Part shown: positions 18,001 to 26,800 of the stretch, piece after piece | Numbering within the stretch: position 1 is the stretch's first letter | Layout: every line of letters starts with the position of its first letter | From: Flagellimonas abyssi | Lineage (GTDB): Bacteria > Bacteroidota > Bacteroidia > Flavobacteriales > Flavobacteriaceae | Length of the DNA stretch: 64,000 nucleotides | Assembly (NCBI RefSeq): GCF_019457905.1 | Contig: NZ_JAHZSV010000021.1 | Coordinates: 17,529-81,528 of the forward strand | Reading direction: 5' to 3' | The notes under the pieces: generated by a model | Database searches by the model: none | Told to the model about the DNA's origin: nothing | Seen by the model: only the letters and a program-made list of their open reading frames with translations | Program-made: the position numbers and the translations under genes

Positions 18001-19665
18001 CATTCATTTTCAGGGGGAGTGGAATCCAATAATGTCTTTGGTTTTTACAGCTTTAATATTACGCAATTAGGGGTTTTTATAGAACTTCTCATATTTTCAT
18101 TGGGTCTGGGGCACAAATTTTATCTTGTGGAGATTGAAAAAAACAAGTTTCAAAAACTTGATGAATTAAAAACCAAACTCTACACAGATATTTCCCACGA
18201 GATACGGACCCCGCTCACCCTTATTTCGGGACCAATAGAGCATCAATTGGACAGAGCTGGACTTTCCAATGACGATAAAAAGGAACTATCCCTTATCAAA
18301 AACAACACCCAAAGACTCTTGGGCCTAGTCAACCAAATGTTGGATTTATCCATGATAGATTCCGGTCAATACAAGCCCAATGTTACCAAAGGCGACCTAA
18401 AAGGATTGTTGATTCAATTGATCGAGGCCTTTTCATATGTTGCCAAGGACAAAAGCATGGATCTACAGCACAACATTAAAAAAATGGGCAACGCATGGTT
18501 TGATGCGGACGTTGTGGAAAAAATTATTTCCAACCTGTTATCCAATGCCATAAAGTACGCCCCTAAGAACAGTACCATAATCGTAACTGCCGAGGAAGAA
18601 CAGCAAAATCTTGTATTTTCCGTTCTAAATTCCACCGATGGATTGAAAATAGAGGACCTAAGCAAGCTGTTTAAACGTTTTCATCAAAATAGTGAAAAAT
18701 CCGAAGGTGTTGGCGTAGGGCTGGCTCTTGTACGGGAACTTGTATCTTTATCAAAGGGAAGCATTATCGCACACAATATTGGACAGGGCAAAATCCAGTT
18801 TACGCTCACCTTGCCGATAGGTCAACCCTTTAACAAAACTCAAACCCTCCCTTCTCCTACTTCTTATGACAAATCGGCTCCCATGGAAGAACCTGTATTG
18901 GGCACATTTAAAAAGCCAACCTTGCTCATTGTGGAAGACGACAAGGATATCCTTTCCTATGTGGTTTCCATTTTTAAAAATGAATATGTCATCCTCAAGG
19001 CCCCAAACGGAAAGAAAGGTATAGAAGTGGCCCAAGAAAAACTTCCCGATTTGATCATAAGCGATATTATGATGCCTGTTTGTAGCGGGATTGAGCTTTG
19101 TCAGACCATTAAGAAGAATGAGGCCACCAGCCATATCCCTATTATATTGCTCACCGCCAAAGCCGACCAAGAAAGTCAATTATCAGGCTTGGAAACAGGT
19201 GCAGATGCCTACGTAACCAAACCGTTCAGTCCCCAAATATTAAAAGTAAGGGTAGAAAAACTTCTGGAAAATCGAATCCGTCTTCAAGAACATTACTCCA
19301 AAACCTTTAAGATAAATCCCGGACTTGTTCCTACAAAAACGGAGGAAGAATTTTTACGACGGCTGCAGAGCGTATTGGACAAACATATCACCTCCACCTC
19401 GTTCACTAGCGAAAAATTTGCCAAGCTTATGCTCATGAGCCGTTCCCAATTGCATAAAAAACTACATGCCGTCACGGGAATGTCCACAACGGAGTTCGTG
19501 CGCACACAGCGCATCAATCTGGCCAAGGAACTACTTTCCCATTCCGACGCCACTATCTCAGAAATTGCATATCAAGTTGGATTTAATACCCCTTCCTATT
19601 TTAACAAGGTCTTCAAGGAAATTGTTGGTTGCACTCCTAACGAATATCTCTCGAAAAAGGTATAA
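15073..19665 (+). CDS. Hybrid two-component regulator: propeller sensor, seven-helix membrane domain, kinase, receiver, AraC HTH
   Basis: This single chain of 1530 residues senses outside and regulates inside. After a signal segment (about 48-66), two-bladed propeller repeats occupy roughly 75-670 (NGLSQN-type opening NDGLSQNSVVGIAQD, then GYLWFATQDGL). A Y_Y_Y domain follows (675-785) and then about seven hydrophobic helices (790-1020), instead of the usual single helix. The kinase domain has His1042 in DISHEIRTPLTL; the receiver has Asp1331 in ISDIMMP; the tail is AraC-type (ISEIAYQVGFNTPSYF). The ATP-binding domain keeps GVGVGLALV but its first glycine box reads NSTDGLK, not DxGxG. The probable target is the repeat promoter just downstream. 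The N-terminal start could be later than annotated. Confidence 0.92.
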   Translation: MLGQNRALGLRKKVYCKNKPQPLKALQKKSSHNGLVFLYRCSMLVLLLCLGKSTFSQAQGPPEAHNRFSFNNLTVNDGLSQNSVVGIAQDTTGYLWFATQDGLNKYDGREFNIYKEQFEDVTRPTYSKLGKVFIDSDNTLWVITNPGTLKFYDRKKEEFQKIKSIDSASVVYEDSRRNIYIGTYKKGLFRIKANKKDTIQMLGGQNKSLEIYDLIERGDHLWIAASGGVYKLNNDKQALDTIYRSSGTNFSAFTTNEENMYVGSYQKGLFIKSASSETFAQFKGFGNEKFPTDLVIQDLLLDKYGRLWVATYGQGLYIIDFSTKSFRHFLADRNNPDAIHYDDILFLFEDFTGTIWLGTDGAGVSYYDEYLAKFNSLTNKNVPKEAHVDVIRAIAKEGQSLWLGTSGKGLTKINLDTQQAFTIKIGESNLIGDRIMSLYHDGNTLWIGHQEHGLQKMRGNNQIETIEELRNHTIWKIYKAPNNNLWLCTRNKGLILFDKKNGIVAQFNSENSNLTTDNIRTIEHFKDNIFWVGTEQSGLFSLNMDTRRIVKIDSIADDIKSLLHKNERLWIGTNGNGLKSYEPSTGEILHFTVKTGLPNNVVYGILPDEQGNLWLSSNRGISRFSYHNGKHAVENYGNYDGLQSYEFNTGAYFKDEEGTLYFGGLEGLNWFRPEQLETNPFKPKTVITNVKVFNDTRNLSENVPLKHTQNTITFAFSSLQFSQPSLNQYKYRLIGNDENWINAGNNNTARYTNLSPGEYTFQVLSSNYDGIWGDVPATYSFEIEQPWHFTNMAVAVFTTFIFQGCFIAIGIFMLLLYFRLRKRDYLLYGVYILIFATYFFLRIDLELELQLFFKNYDTSYYFLAPLVFLLSGVFIAFVDSFAEIRDHHAKFSRELKWFSIATYLAAISIFFYVLLTKDFLLVKRHLNLLLLPLHLYGIYAVIRAFIVVKSPLRYYILLGNFFLIGFSMVGLNLGNQHSFSGGVESNNVFGFYSFNITQLGVFIELLIFSLGLGHKFYLVEIEKNKFQKLDELKTKLYTDISHEIRTPLTLISGPIEHQLDRAGLSNDDKKELSLIKNNTQRLLGLVNQMLDLSMIDSGQYKPNVTKGDLKGLLIQLIEAFSYVAKDKSMDLQHNIKKMGNAWFDADVVEKIISNLLSNAIKYAPKNSTIIVTAEEEQQNLVFSVLNSTDGLKIEDLSKLFKRFHQNSEKSEGVGVGLALVRELVSLSKGSIIAHNIGQGKIQFTLTLPIGQPFNKTQTLPSPTSYDKSAPMEEPVLGTFKKPTLLIVEDDKDILSYVVSIFKNEYVILKAPNGKKGIEVAQEKLPDLIISDIMMPVCSGIELCQTIKKNEATSHIPIILLTAKADQESQLSGLETGADAYVTKPFSPQILKVRVEKLLENRIRLQEHYSKTFKINPGLVPTKTEEEFLRRLQSVLDKHITSTSFTSEKFAKLMLMSRSQLHKKLHAVTGMSTTEFVRTQRINLAKELLSHSDATISEIAYQVGFNTPSYFNKVFKEIVGCTPNEYLSKKV

Positions 19666-19689
19666 AACAAGGTTTTTTTACAGTCGGAA

Positions 19690-19751
19690 ACATATCTTCC
19701 ATCATTGAAAACATATCTTTCATCCACTCCCTCAACGTCCAGATATCTTTA
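19690..19751 (+). promoter_or_regulatory. Putative hybrid-regulator target promoter: two 21-bp-spaced ACATATCTT repeats and a -7 element
   Basis: ACATATCTTCCATC at 19690 and ACATATCTTTCATC at 19711 differ by one base and are 21 bp apart. A -7-like element TATCTTTA lies at 19744-19751, 33 nt after the second ACATA, the same geometry as at 540-603 behind the other hybrid regulator. It would drive the 49-residue gene and the following exported-protein genes. Confidence 0.65.
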
Positions 19752-19791
19752 CAACAAGTTTTAACCGGACAGGTTCAATGCCTTCCATGAT

Positions 19792-19941
19792 ATGATGAAA
19801 AAAACCACGGAAGACAATAGAATTTATATGAGTATCGACCACTTAAAGAGCGGTAAGTACCAACTGAATATTTTATTGGAAAACAAGGTGGTCCAAACTT
19901 TGGAAATCAAGAAAGAAGAAACCAAGAGGTTAAAAAAATAA
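19792..19941 (+). CDS. Small 49-residue protein, paralogue of the one at 677
   Basis: Two consecutive ATG codons open a 49-residue, lysine-rich product without signal peptide. Its core IYMSIDHLKSGKYQLNI followed by NKVVQTLEIKKEE aligns with the 49-residue gene at 677-826. Both follow a hybrid regulator and its repeat promoter and precede exported proteins, so they form a matched pair. It might be a small regulator or chaperone of the downstream products; nothing in the sequence decides. The next gene starts 70 bp on. Confidence 0.65.
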   Translation: MMKKTTEDNRIYMSIDHLKSGKYQLNILLENKVVQTLEIKKEETKRLKK

Positions 19942-20011
19942 CGAAAAAGGCATAATACTCCCCCTACCCTTTTTCATTATCTCAATTAAACATAAACAAA
20001 ATACAATCGTC

Positions 20012-20935
20012 ATGAAAAGAAAAGTAGTTGTTCTGCTTATGTGCTGCCTGGCAATATCATACTCCGCAGAAGCCCAATTTTTTAAAAAATTGAAGAAAAA
20101 AGCAGAGAATGCCGTTGAACGGACCATAATGAACCGTACAGATGAAGAAGTATCAAAAGGAACGGATAATGCCATAGATTCCATTACCAAGGGAGGTAAA
20201 GGAAAAAAGAACGCCCCGAAAAATATCGGGGAAACCGAAAAGAACCTTGACTCCACAAAGCAACAAAACCTGGCCAAAGAAGCTGCCATGCAAAAGAAGA
20301 TGGCAGGTTTGTTCGGGGGTAGCGACCTAAAAGGGGTTCCTGATGTTTATGAATTCTCGTATAAGGCCACAATGAAAATCACCACCCAAAAAGATGTGAG
20401 CGATATACACTATTGGATGGAGCCGGGGCAACGGTATTTTGGCAATTGGCACAAAGAGGGCGAAATGAGCAGCATCACTGTTATGGACATGGGCAACCAG
20501 ACCATGGTGATGTTCACTGACGATGGCAAACAAAAAATGGCCATGAAAATGCCCTCCAGCAAAAAAACCATTGAAAAGTTGACCAAAAAGATGGAGGAAA
20601 AGAACAAACAGGCAGCGGAAGACATTAAGGTCACAGCCATTGCCGGCAAAACCATCCTAGGTTACAATTGCAAGGGGTATCAGATCACCTCAAAAGATGG
20701 GGTATCCAAAGTATGGGTCACCAATGAGACCCCTGTGGGATACTTGGGCGGCATAGCCAACACGGAAGGCCTGCCGAGCAGTGTGTTGCCCATTGGCGAG
20801 AACACCATGTTCATGGAAATGCAGTTTGAGTCTGCTAAGAAGAAAAAGGACAACTTCAGCATGGTATGCACCGAACTGAAAAAAGAAAGCATGTCCATTG
20901 TAAAAGCGGAATATTCCACCATGGGTGGGTTTTAA
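20012..20935 (+). CDS. Exported DUF4412-type protein
   Basis: A signal peptide (KRKVVVLLMCCLAISYSAEAQ) precedes a lysine-rich helical region (about 23-100) and then a beta-rich domain of the DUF4412 kind: ITTQKDVSDIHYWMEPGQRYFG, VMDMGNQTMVMFTDDGKQKMAM, and GKTILGYNCKGYQI near residue 210. The family is common in Bacteroidota periplasmic proteins and has no assigned activity; methionine-rich strands hint at ligand or metal binding. It is the first exported product after the regulator and the small gene, and shares direction with all genes to 26912, so a long transcription unit is likely. Confidence 0.82.
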   Translation: MKRKVVVLLMCCLAISYSAEAQFFKKLKKKAENAVERTIMNRTDEEVSKGTDNAIDSITKGGKGKKNAPKNIGETEKNLDSTKQQNLAKEAAMQKKMAGLFGGSDLKGVPDVYEFSYKATMKITTQKDVSDIHYWMEPGQRYFGNWHKEGEMSSITVMDMGNQTMVMFTDDGKQKMAMKMPSSKKTIEKLTKKMEEKNKQAAEDIKVTAIAGKTILGYNCKGYQITSKDGVSKVWVTNETPVGYLGGIANTEGLPSSVLPIGENTMFMEMQFESAKKKKDNFSMVCTELKKESMSIVKAEYSTMGGF

Positions 20936-20963
20936 GATTATTTAATCACCATAGAATATTGAT

Positions 20964-21923
20964 ATGAAAAAAATATTGGGATACGCCATGCTTTTCTTGC
21001 TTATGGGCACTGGAATGCAGGCACAGGATTTTGACCTGGACGACATCATGGGCGAAGCGCAGGATTTTTTTGGAAATGCTACTGAAACAGCAGAAAATGA
21101 AGCAGATGATGCAGCTTGGGAAAATATCAACAATCAGATAAATAAAAAGTTGGACGACCCTAAGTTGAAAAAGCTGATGGGGGGCTTTTCTGAGGCTTTG
21201 AAAAAATTTGAGGGGGAATCCATGACAGGCAAATGCCTACAGATAATGGGGGCATATGCAGAATTATTGGCCTATTGTGATATGAGAGCTGAATCTGAAA
21301 CAGAGCCATGCAAAAAGAAAGAATGGCTGGGCATTGAATCTATGATTTTATTGGCCGGAACTTCCATTAATTACTGCCCGCAAGAGTTTTATGGCTTGGC
21401 CGATTTTGATGACCCGGATGAAGAGACACAACGAGAAATCATAACAAACTACGAATGGGAAATTAGAAACTATTTTTTTGGCAATTCAGTCATATATGGA
21501 GGAGTTGCATGGGGGGAAAATTTTCAAAAATTAAAGGAAATTGAGCAAACAATAGGAGACTTATACAACAAAAATCTTTCCGATTATTTAAGGGATAATG
21601 GGAAGAAAAAATATTCTGACTTAACAATGGAAGAAAAAGAGGTTTTCAACCTTTCGGCAAAAAAACTTCAATTAGACCTTGAATCCCGTACAAAAAATGA
21701 GCTCCCCCATATGTTATTATACTTAAAATTCAAGTTTGCAAACGATCAATTGAAACTAAACGATTATGGCAATAGCAATAATCGTTTAAAAGAAATTATA
21801 AAGAGTGATGACGCTATAGATTTTTTAGTGGACTTTGTTGGAAAAATGTTCACCCCTGGTTATCAAGTGAAAAAGGCATTGGAAATAGCTTCAGAAAGTT
21901 CGGCACAAAAATGTAGAAATTAA
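20964..21923 (+). CDS. Exported helical protein of unknown function
   Basis: The product has 319 residues and a clear signal peptide (MKKILGYAMLFLLMGTGMQAQ). The mature part is acidic and largely helical, with four cysteines in two places (GKCLQIM...LAYCDM; ETEPCKKKEW, YCPQEF) that could form disulfides. No family is recognised. It lies 28 bp after the DUF4412 gene. Its second half is clearly more AT-rich than its neighbours, which suits the idea that this segment was acquired. A soluble periplasmic partner of the adjacent exported proteins is the most that can be said. Confidence 0.7.
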   Translation: MKKILGYAMLFLLMGTGMQAQDFDLDDIMGEAQDFFGNATETAENEADDAAWENINNQINKKLDDPKLKKLMGGFSEALKKFEGESMTGKCLQIMGAYAELLAYCDMRAESETEPCKKKEWLGIESMILLAGTSINYCPQEFYGLADFDDPDEETQREIITNYEWEIRNYFFGNSVIYGGVAWGENFQKLKEIEQTIGDLYNKNLSDYLRDNGKKKYSDLTMEEKEVFNLSAKKLQLDLESRTKNELPHMLLYLKFKFANDQLKLNDYGNSNNRLKEIIKSDDAIDFLVDFVGKMFTPGYQVKKALEIASESSAQKCRN

Positions 21924-22069
21924 TCCGTCAACAGAGCATAAATAGTAGTGTAGGCTATTCAAAAAATTATCAATGAAATCAATCTTCAAATCGCTGCAGT
22001 TCACAAACAAAAGCACAGGTGAAGATTGCGATAAAAGGCTTCATTCTAAATATTTAAAAATAATAACAA

Positions 22070-22633
22070 ATGAAAATAAAAACAATTATCCTATCGATTG
22101 TATGTATTGGTATCGCTACGCTGACTCAAGCACAATCAATGTCGGCACCACTCAAAAATGGTAAAAAAATCATTTTGGCCATTGACAATGAAACAAAAAC
22201 GGTTGTTGATATCCTTCCAGCAGATGCCCTGCCAGACAAAACCACCGCAGCAAAAAAATACCCGGGCAGCACTTTTTTTGCTGGTATGCTATATGGGGAA
22301 TCCAGCCGTTCGGTACATCCGCATGAGTACTCGGATGTTAAAAAAAGGCAATTTGCCAGCAACAGTTCCAAAACAGATTCCCGCTCAGTACGGCCCCATG
22401 AGTACTCGGATATCGAGAAAAGGACGTTCCTATCCATAAAAAACACTAAAAACTTTTCAGTGGTGCTTCAAAAAGATGCCATACTGGCCTTTGATCTGTC
22501 GCAAGCCTATATCCCTGGCGATACATTCATTCCAGGTGACACATTCATTCCAGGTGACACATTCATTCCAGGTGACACATTTCTTGTCATGTTTGACAAG
22601 AAGAAAAAAATGGTCGTATTAAAATCAAAGTAG
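22070..22633 (+). CDS. Small exported protein with internal repeats (RSVHPHEYSD and IPGDTF)
   Basis: The 187-residue protein has a signal peptide (KIKTIILSIVCIGIATLTQAQ). It contains two copies of a 16-residue unit, RSVHPHEYSDVKKRQF and RSVRPHEYSDIEKRTF, 27 residues apart, and four tandem IPGDTF hexapeptides near the C terminus encoded by 18-bp repeats. The ending FLVMFDKKKKMVVLKSK looks like a final beta hairpin. Repeat number may vary between strains. No family was recognised; repeats on an exported protein suggest binding or structural spacing. It is the third exported product of the run. Confidence 0.7.
   Translation: MKIKTIILSIVCIGIATLTQAQSMSAPLKNGKKIILAIDNETKTVVDILPADALPDKTTAAKKYPGSTFFAGMLYGESSRSVHPHEYSDVKKRQFASNSSKTDSRSVRPHEYSDIEKRTFLSIKNTKNFSVVLQKDAILAFDLSQAYIPGDTFIPGDTFIPGDTFIPGDTFLVMFDKKKKMVVLKSK
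22511..22582 (+). repeat. Four tandem 18-bp repeats encoding IPGDTF
   Basis: Units start at 22511, 22529, 22547 and 22565. The last three are nearly identical (ATTCCAGGTGACACATTC, with one change at the end of the last unit), while the first has diverged at several silent positions. Recent expansion by slippage is likely, without loss of frame. Confidence 0.9.
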
Positions 22634-22651
22634 CACAATCTTAAAACTTAA

Positions 22652-23194
22652 ATGATGCATTATAGAAAATCATATTTCCACAATTATCTTTTTTCTATTT
22701 TATTGGTCGGAACCCTATTTTTTTCATGTAAAAATGACCAAAAAAAAGAAGTTGCAGCGTCCACTGGCGAACTTACGGGCAACATTGCAGTGGAAGTCAG
22801 CATGGAAAACCAAGTGTTCCATATTGAGCAAGAAAACCTACTACCTGTAAAACGAACCTTTGCAAAGGATACCATTTTGCTTTTGTTCAGGGCGGATGAG
22901 AACCCGTTCCAGCTCAACCTAAACCTTACCAACACCAACATTCTGGACAAGCAAAAGGCCGAATACAAAGTTCCGGGCGTGAATTCGGGCAACATTAAGG
23001 TAGATCTGAACTTCTTCAATGCCGATAGGAATGTAAAAAGAACCAATAAACGCATTGTATTCAAAAAAGGGATCATCACCATTAAAAAGTTAACAGCAAA
23101 CAAGCTGGAAATGACCTTTACGGGCGAAGGCAGTGGAATGATAGAACGTGATGGCAATTTTCCGATTTCGGGCAAAATAAATGCCTCTTATTAA
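22652..23194 (+). CDS. Lipoprotein of unknown function
   Basis: The 180-residue product has a lipoprotein-type signal ending at GTLFFSC. The remainder is predicted beta-rich (VEVSMENQVFHIEQENLLPVK; LTGNIAVEV), with a C-terminal GEGSGMIERDGNFPISGKI that resembles strands of small beta-sandwich or lipocalin-like proteins. No family can be named. Its stop overlaps the longest reading of the next gene, but the better start of that gene leaves a 22-bp gap, consistent with co-transcription. Confidence 0.7.
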   Translation: MMHYRKSYFHNYLFSILLVGTLFFSCKNDQKKEVAASTGELTGNIAVEVSMENQVFHIEQENLLPVKRTFAKDTILLLFRADENPFQLNLNLTNTNILDKQKAEYKVPGVNSGNIKVDLNFFNADRNVKRTNKRIVFKKGIITIKKLTANKLEMTFTGEGSGMIERDGNFPISGKINASY

Positions 23195-23216
23195 AACCAT
23201 AATCCATTGTAATCAA

Positions 23217-23801
23217 ATGAAAACAACATTGAAAATACTGGGCCTGATGTTGCTAATGGTCTCATGCAATACGCAGAACAAAAAAGACAACACCGTTGAT
23301 GAAACCGTAAAAATGGGCAAAACCGTACAAGATTTGGCCAAACAGTCACAAGACTTAAAAGAAACCGCGCCTGTTTCCGAGGAAACACTCAACAATTGGT
23401 TTCCAAAAACCCTCCAGGGCATGGAACTCCAGAAAATAGTAAAAGGTACGTTGACGGGCTATGGAATAAGTGGTGCCACGGCCACATACGAAGGCTCCGA
23501 TAAAAGCAGATTAGTTGTGAACGTGAATGATGGTGCCGGGGAAAAGGGTACAATGCTCACCTCGCAGTACATTGCCTTCAAAAACCTGAACACTGATTCG
23601 GAAACCGATACTAAATCGGAAAAAATCCTGAACCACAACACCATGTTGGGTGTAGAAACTGTTTATAAAGCAGAAAAGAAGGTTTTGATCAACTTCCTGT
23701 ACAAAGACCGATTCGCAGTAAACATGCAAGCGGACAATATCGACAAGCAGGCCGTTTGGGATGCTTTCAAAGAACTTAAAATAGATAGGCTATTCAAATA
23801 A
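23217..23801 (+). CDS. Lipoprotein of unknown function
   Basis: The start is set at the ATG giving MKTTLKILGLMLLMVSC, a standard lipoprotein signal; the longer reading would place polar residues in front of it. The 194-residue chain has a short helical linker (about 20-60) and then a mixed domain with ISGATATYEGSDKSRLVVNV and a C-terminal helix. Small lipoproteins of this shape are frequent beside larger exported proteins in Bacteroidota and are usually uncharacterised. It is followed 63 bp later by the large von Willebrand-type protein and may anchor or assist it. Confidence 0.7.
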   Translation: MKTTLKILGLMLLMVSCNTQNKKDNTVDETVKMGKTVQDLAKQSQDLKETAPVSEETLNNWFPKTLQGMELQKIVKGTLTGYGISGATATYEGSDKSRLVVNVNDGAGEKGTMLTSQYIAFKNLNTDSETDTKSEKILNHNTMLGVETVYKAEKKVLINFLYKDRFAVNMQADNIDKQAVWDAFKELKIDRLFK

Positions 23802-23864
23802 GGGCCCAAACATAACATTACTAAAAGGGCACACCCAGAAGTTTCAATCTTGGAAAAACCAAAT

Positions 23865-26800
23865 ATGGAATCAAAATTTAATAGAAGAGAATTTATCGGA
23901 CTGGTCGGAGTTGGTTCAGCAGGGCTCTCCTTTTCACCGTTGTTGCTCTCTAGCTGTGAAAGTAACGATCCATCTGTGCCATTTGGTGTTTGGAAAGAAA
24001 TGATTGCAGCCTTGGAGCAAAGTCCAGATCATCTTCTAGGCAGAAAAAAGGCCTTGGTCGCTGCCAAAGACCCGAAGGCCATGGTTGAATTTGTGCGGGA
24101 CAGCCTTCAAATGATCCCTGAAATTGGGCAATTTCTCCACCAAGCAAACCGTATGTCCATGTATGGGACCGAAGTCGCTCTTAGATGCGGATTGGCCACC
24201 CCCCGAGAAAAAGCTGAAATCTTGAAGAACATGCTCACCGAAGCGGGTTTTGAAGCAAGAGTGGTCTTGGAAGCAACAGAAATCACCGAAGAGGATGTAA
24301 AAAACATTGTGTTTCGTACCAATCGTGCAGAATTTGCTCCACCCATCAGTAAAAAACAACTTAAAAAATGGAAAAAATTATTGGGTGCCAACAACGGCAG
24401 TGGGAGTGCCCATGAAATATCCGAATTGGATGAAAAATGTACCAGTCTGGCAGATAATCTTATCTCCCAACTTACCGATAAAAATGTTTCTTCCATAAAA
24501 CCCAACTCCTTCCGCTTTCACCAAAACGAAGTCCCTTCTGTGATATATGTCCAGAACGGAGTAGAACATTACGCCCATGTTTTTGACCCTGAAGTAGCTG
24601 TCGGCCAATTGCACCCAAGTAACAAGGACAAGAAATTTAAGAACGCCCCAAAGCTTTCAGAAGTACGTGAGGAAGACATCAAGATATCACTGACCTATAG
24701 GACCGCCATTGATTTTTGGGAAGAAAAGGAACTCCTTTCCGGAACATGGAACCTGAGCGATCTGATGGGCAGCACAATGCAGATTCTGTTCATGAAGAAT
24801 ATGGATTTCACCCAACAGGCCACAAAGTCCATTTCCGACATCAGTACATTCACCCCCTGTTTTGCCTATCAGAAATTTGATAAGGACTTGTCCTTTATGG
24901 AAGAACGCTCGCTTGTGGGCAAGCCCATTACCTTGGAAGGTAAGGAAATCCTTAAAAACGTGGTAGTCAAAGAAGAGAGTGGAAAGCTTGGAGATGTTTC
25001 ACAAGTAGAGACTTTTGAAGTAAAGGCCACAGCAATGGCTTTTCCAAAAGTGAAGTTAGAGCTATACCCAAAGGACCGATCAGGAACCATTGTTGAAGGA
25101 TTGTCCGCTGCCAATTTTAAGATAACCGATAATGGTAAAGCCGTTACCGGGTGGTTGGAACAAAATGTGTTTTCCCCAAAGATCATGCTGCTGTATGATA
25201 CCTCTTTGAGTATGCCATCAGAATACCGGGGAGACGGTGCAAAAGAATTTGCAGCATCGCTGGAAGCAATGGTAAAGGAAATGTATCCGCATGCCATGGT
25301 CATAAGCACGGCGACCACTTCCAATGTTTACACCTCTCTACTAAAGGCCAAACAAAGCGATTCTGACCTCATCCTATATGCCACTGATGGTCATAATGAC
25401 GATCAATTCCAAGCCGAATACAAAGATGTGTACGAAACGGGACCGCCAGCCATTTTGTTGAATGTTTTTAATGTTGATACCTTTTATAAACACTTACGGG
25501 AAAATTTTGACTTTAATGAGATTCCTGCCGATGACCAAGAAAAAACAAAAGAGAAAATCCGAAACATCATAGGGGATATGACTTTTCCACCCTATGTGCT
25601 TACCTACCATTCTTTTGAAGAGGCCACAGAACATCGCATCAACGTATCCATTAAAGAAAAAGAACTTTCGGACAAGGCCACCCTAAAATTTCCTGAACAA
25701 AACGACCTTTATTTGGGCGAACGCATCATAGGGCTTTATGTTGAGATGAGTTGGAGAAGCACTAAAATAAAACGTACACTGGCAGGTTGGGACAACTATT
25801 TGGATGTAAATAGGTTCACACCGAGCCGAAAGTATATTGACGATGTGCATGAAATGATGCTGGGCGGGGGCCTATTGGCATTCGAACGGGAAGCCCCTAC
25901 TTTGTCCGTCAGGCTCACAGAATACCTAAAGTCAATGATCAGCAATGAAGACTGGTTTATGGCACAACAGCAGAACGATACAAAGAAAGCGGTAGAAGCA
26001 TTGGAAAAAGGCTCACTTGGTTATCCACCATTGTTGCTTACCATGATGCAGCCCTTAAGTAATCATGCCACAGAGCAGTCGGTCACCTACCCTACCCAAT
26101 TTCGATCCTGTTTATTAAGAATGAAGCCTGGGTATTATGAGGACAAAACAAAAATCCTCTTCGATTATTTGCCCACTGCAAAATATGCCAGTGTGACCCG
26201 AAAGGGAACCAAAAGGGAAAACCTATATGAAACCATTAAAAAGACCGCACAATTTGCCTTTCTGGAAGAAGCAGTGTTTGACGAAAGTGCCGTAAAACAG
26301 TTGCAGGGGCATGACCTGGTCTGTTTGCACAATGTCCGGAACAATCCTGAATACCACTACCATATTCTGAAACAAAAAGACAAGGTTTTCCAACACCGGA
26401 TTTTCAGGGAAAACCAATTGTCTTTTTTTGACAAGGAAATGAATGTTTCATCCTATTATGAAATAGATCGAAACACAGGGGAGCTTCGGGGAATTTTGCC
26501 AGATGGAAGCGGCGGCGGAAGCTCCTCGACAGCGGAACAATTATTAGCGCTGAAAAATGTGATTGATGAATATAAAAAAGTGTTGGCGGGAGTTCAGCTC
26601 ATGATGATGATTCCGGGAGCTGCAACATCTGCGGCCCCGATCGTGGCATTGTACAGCATGACCTTGGTGAAATTGTATGCCTTTGCCACTGAGGCCATTA
26701 TAGTGATGAATCCCGATAAACTGGAGGGGCAGGTAAACTTGGCCTTGAAAGAATTGGCCTGTAATGTATATAAAAGTATCATTATGACTTTTATTGGAAA

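Noticed and set aside
21973..22164. 63-codon frame MKSIFKSLQF...
   Set aside because: Overlaps the better-supported gene at 22070 with its signal peptide; no signal or domain of its own.
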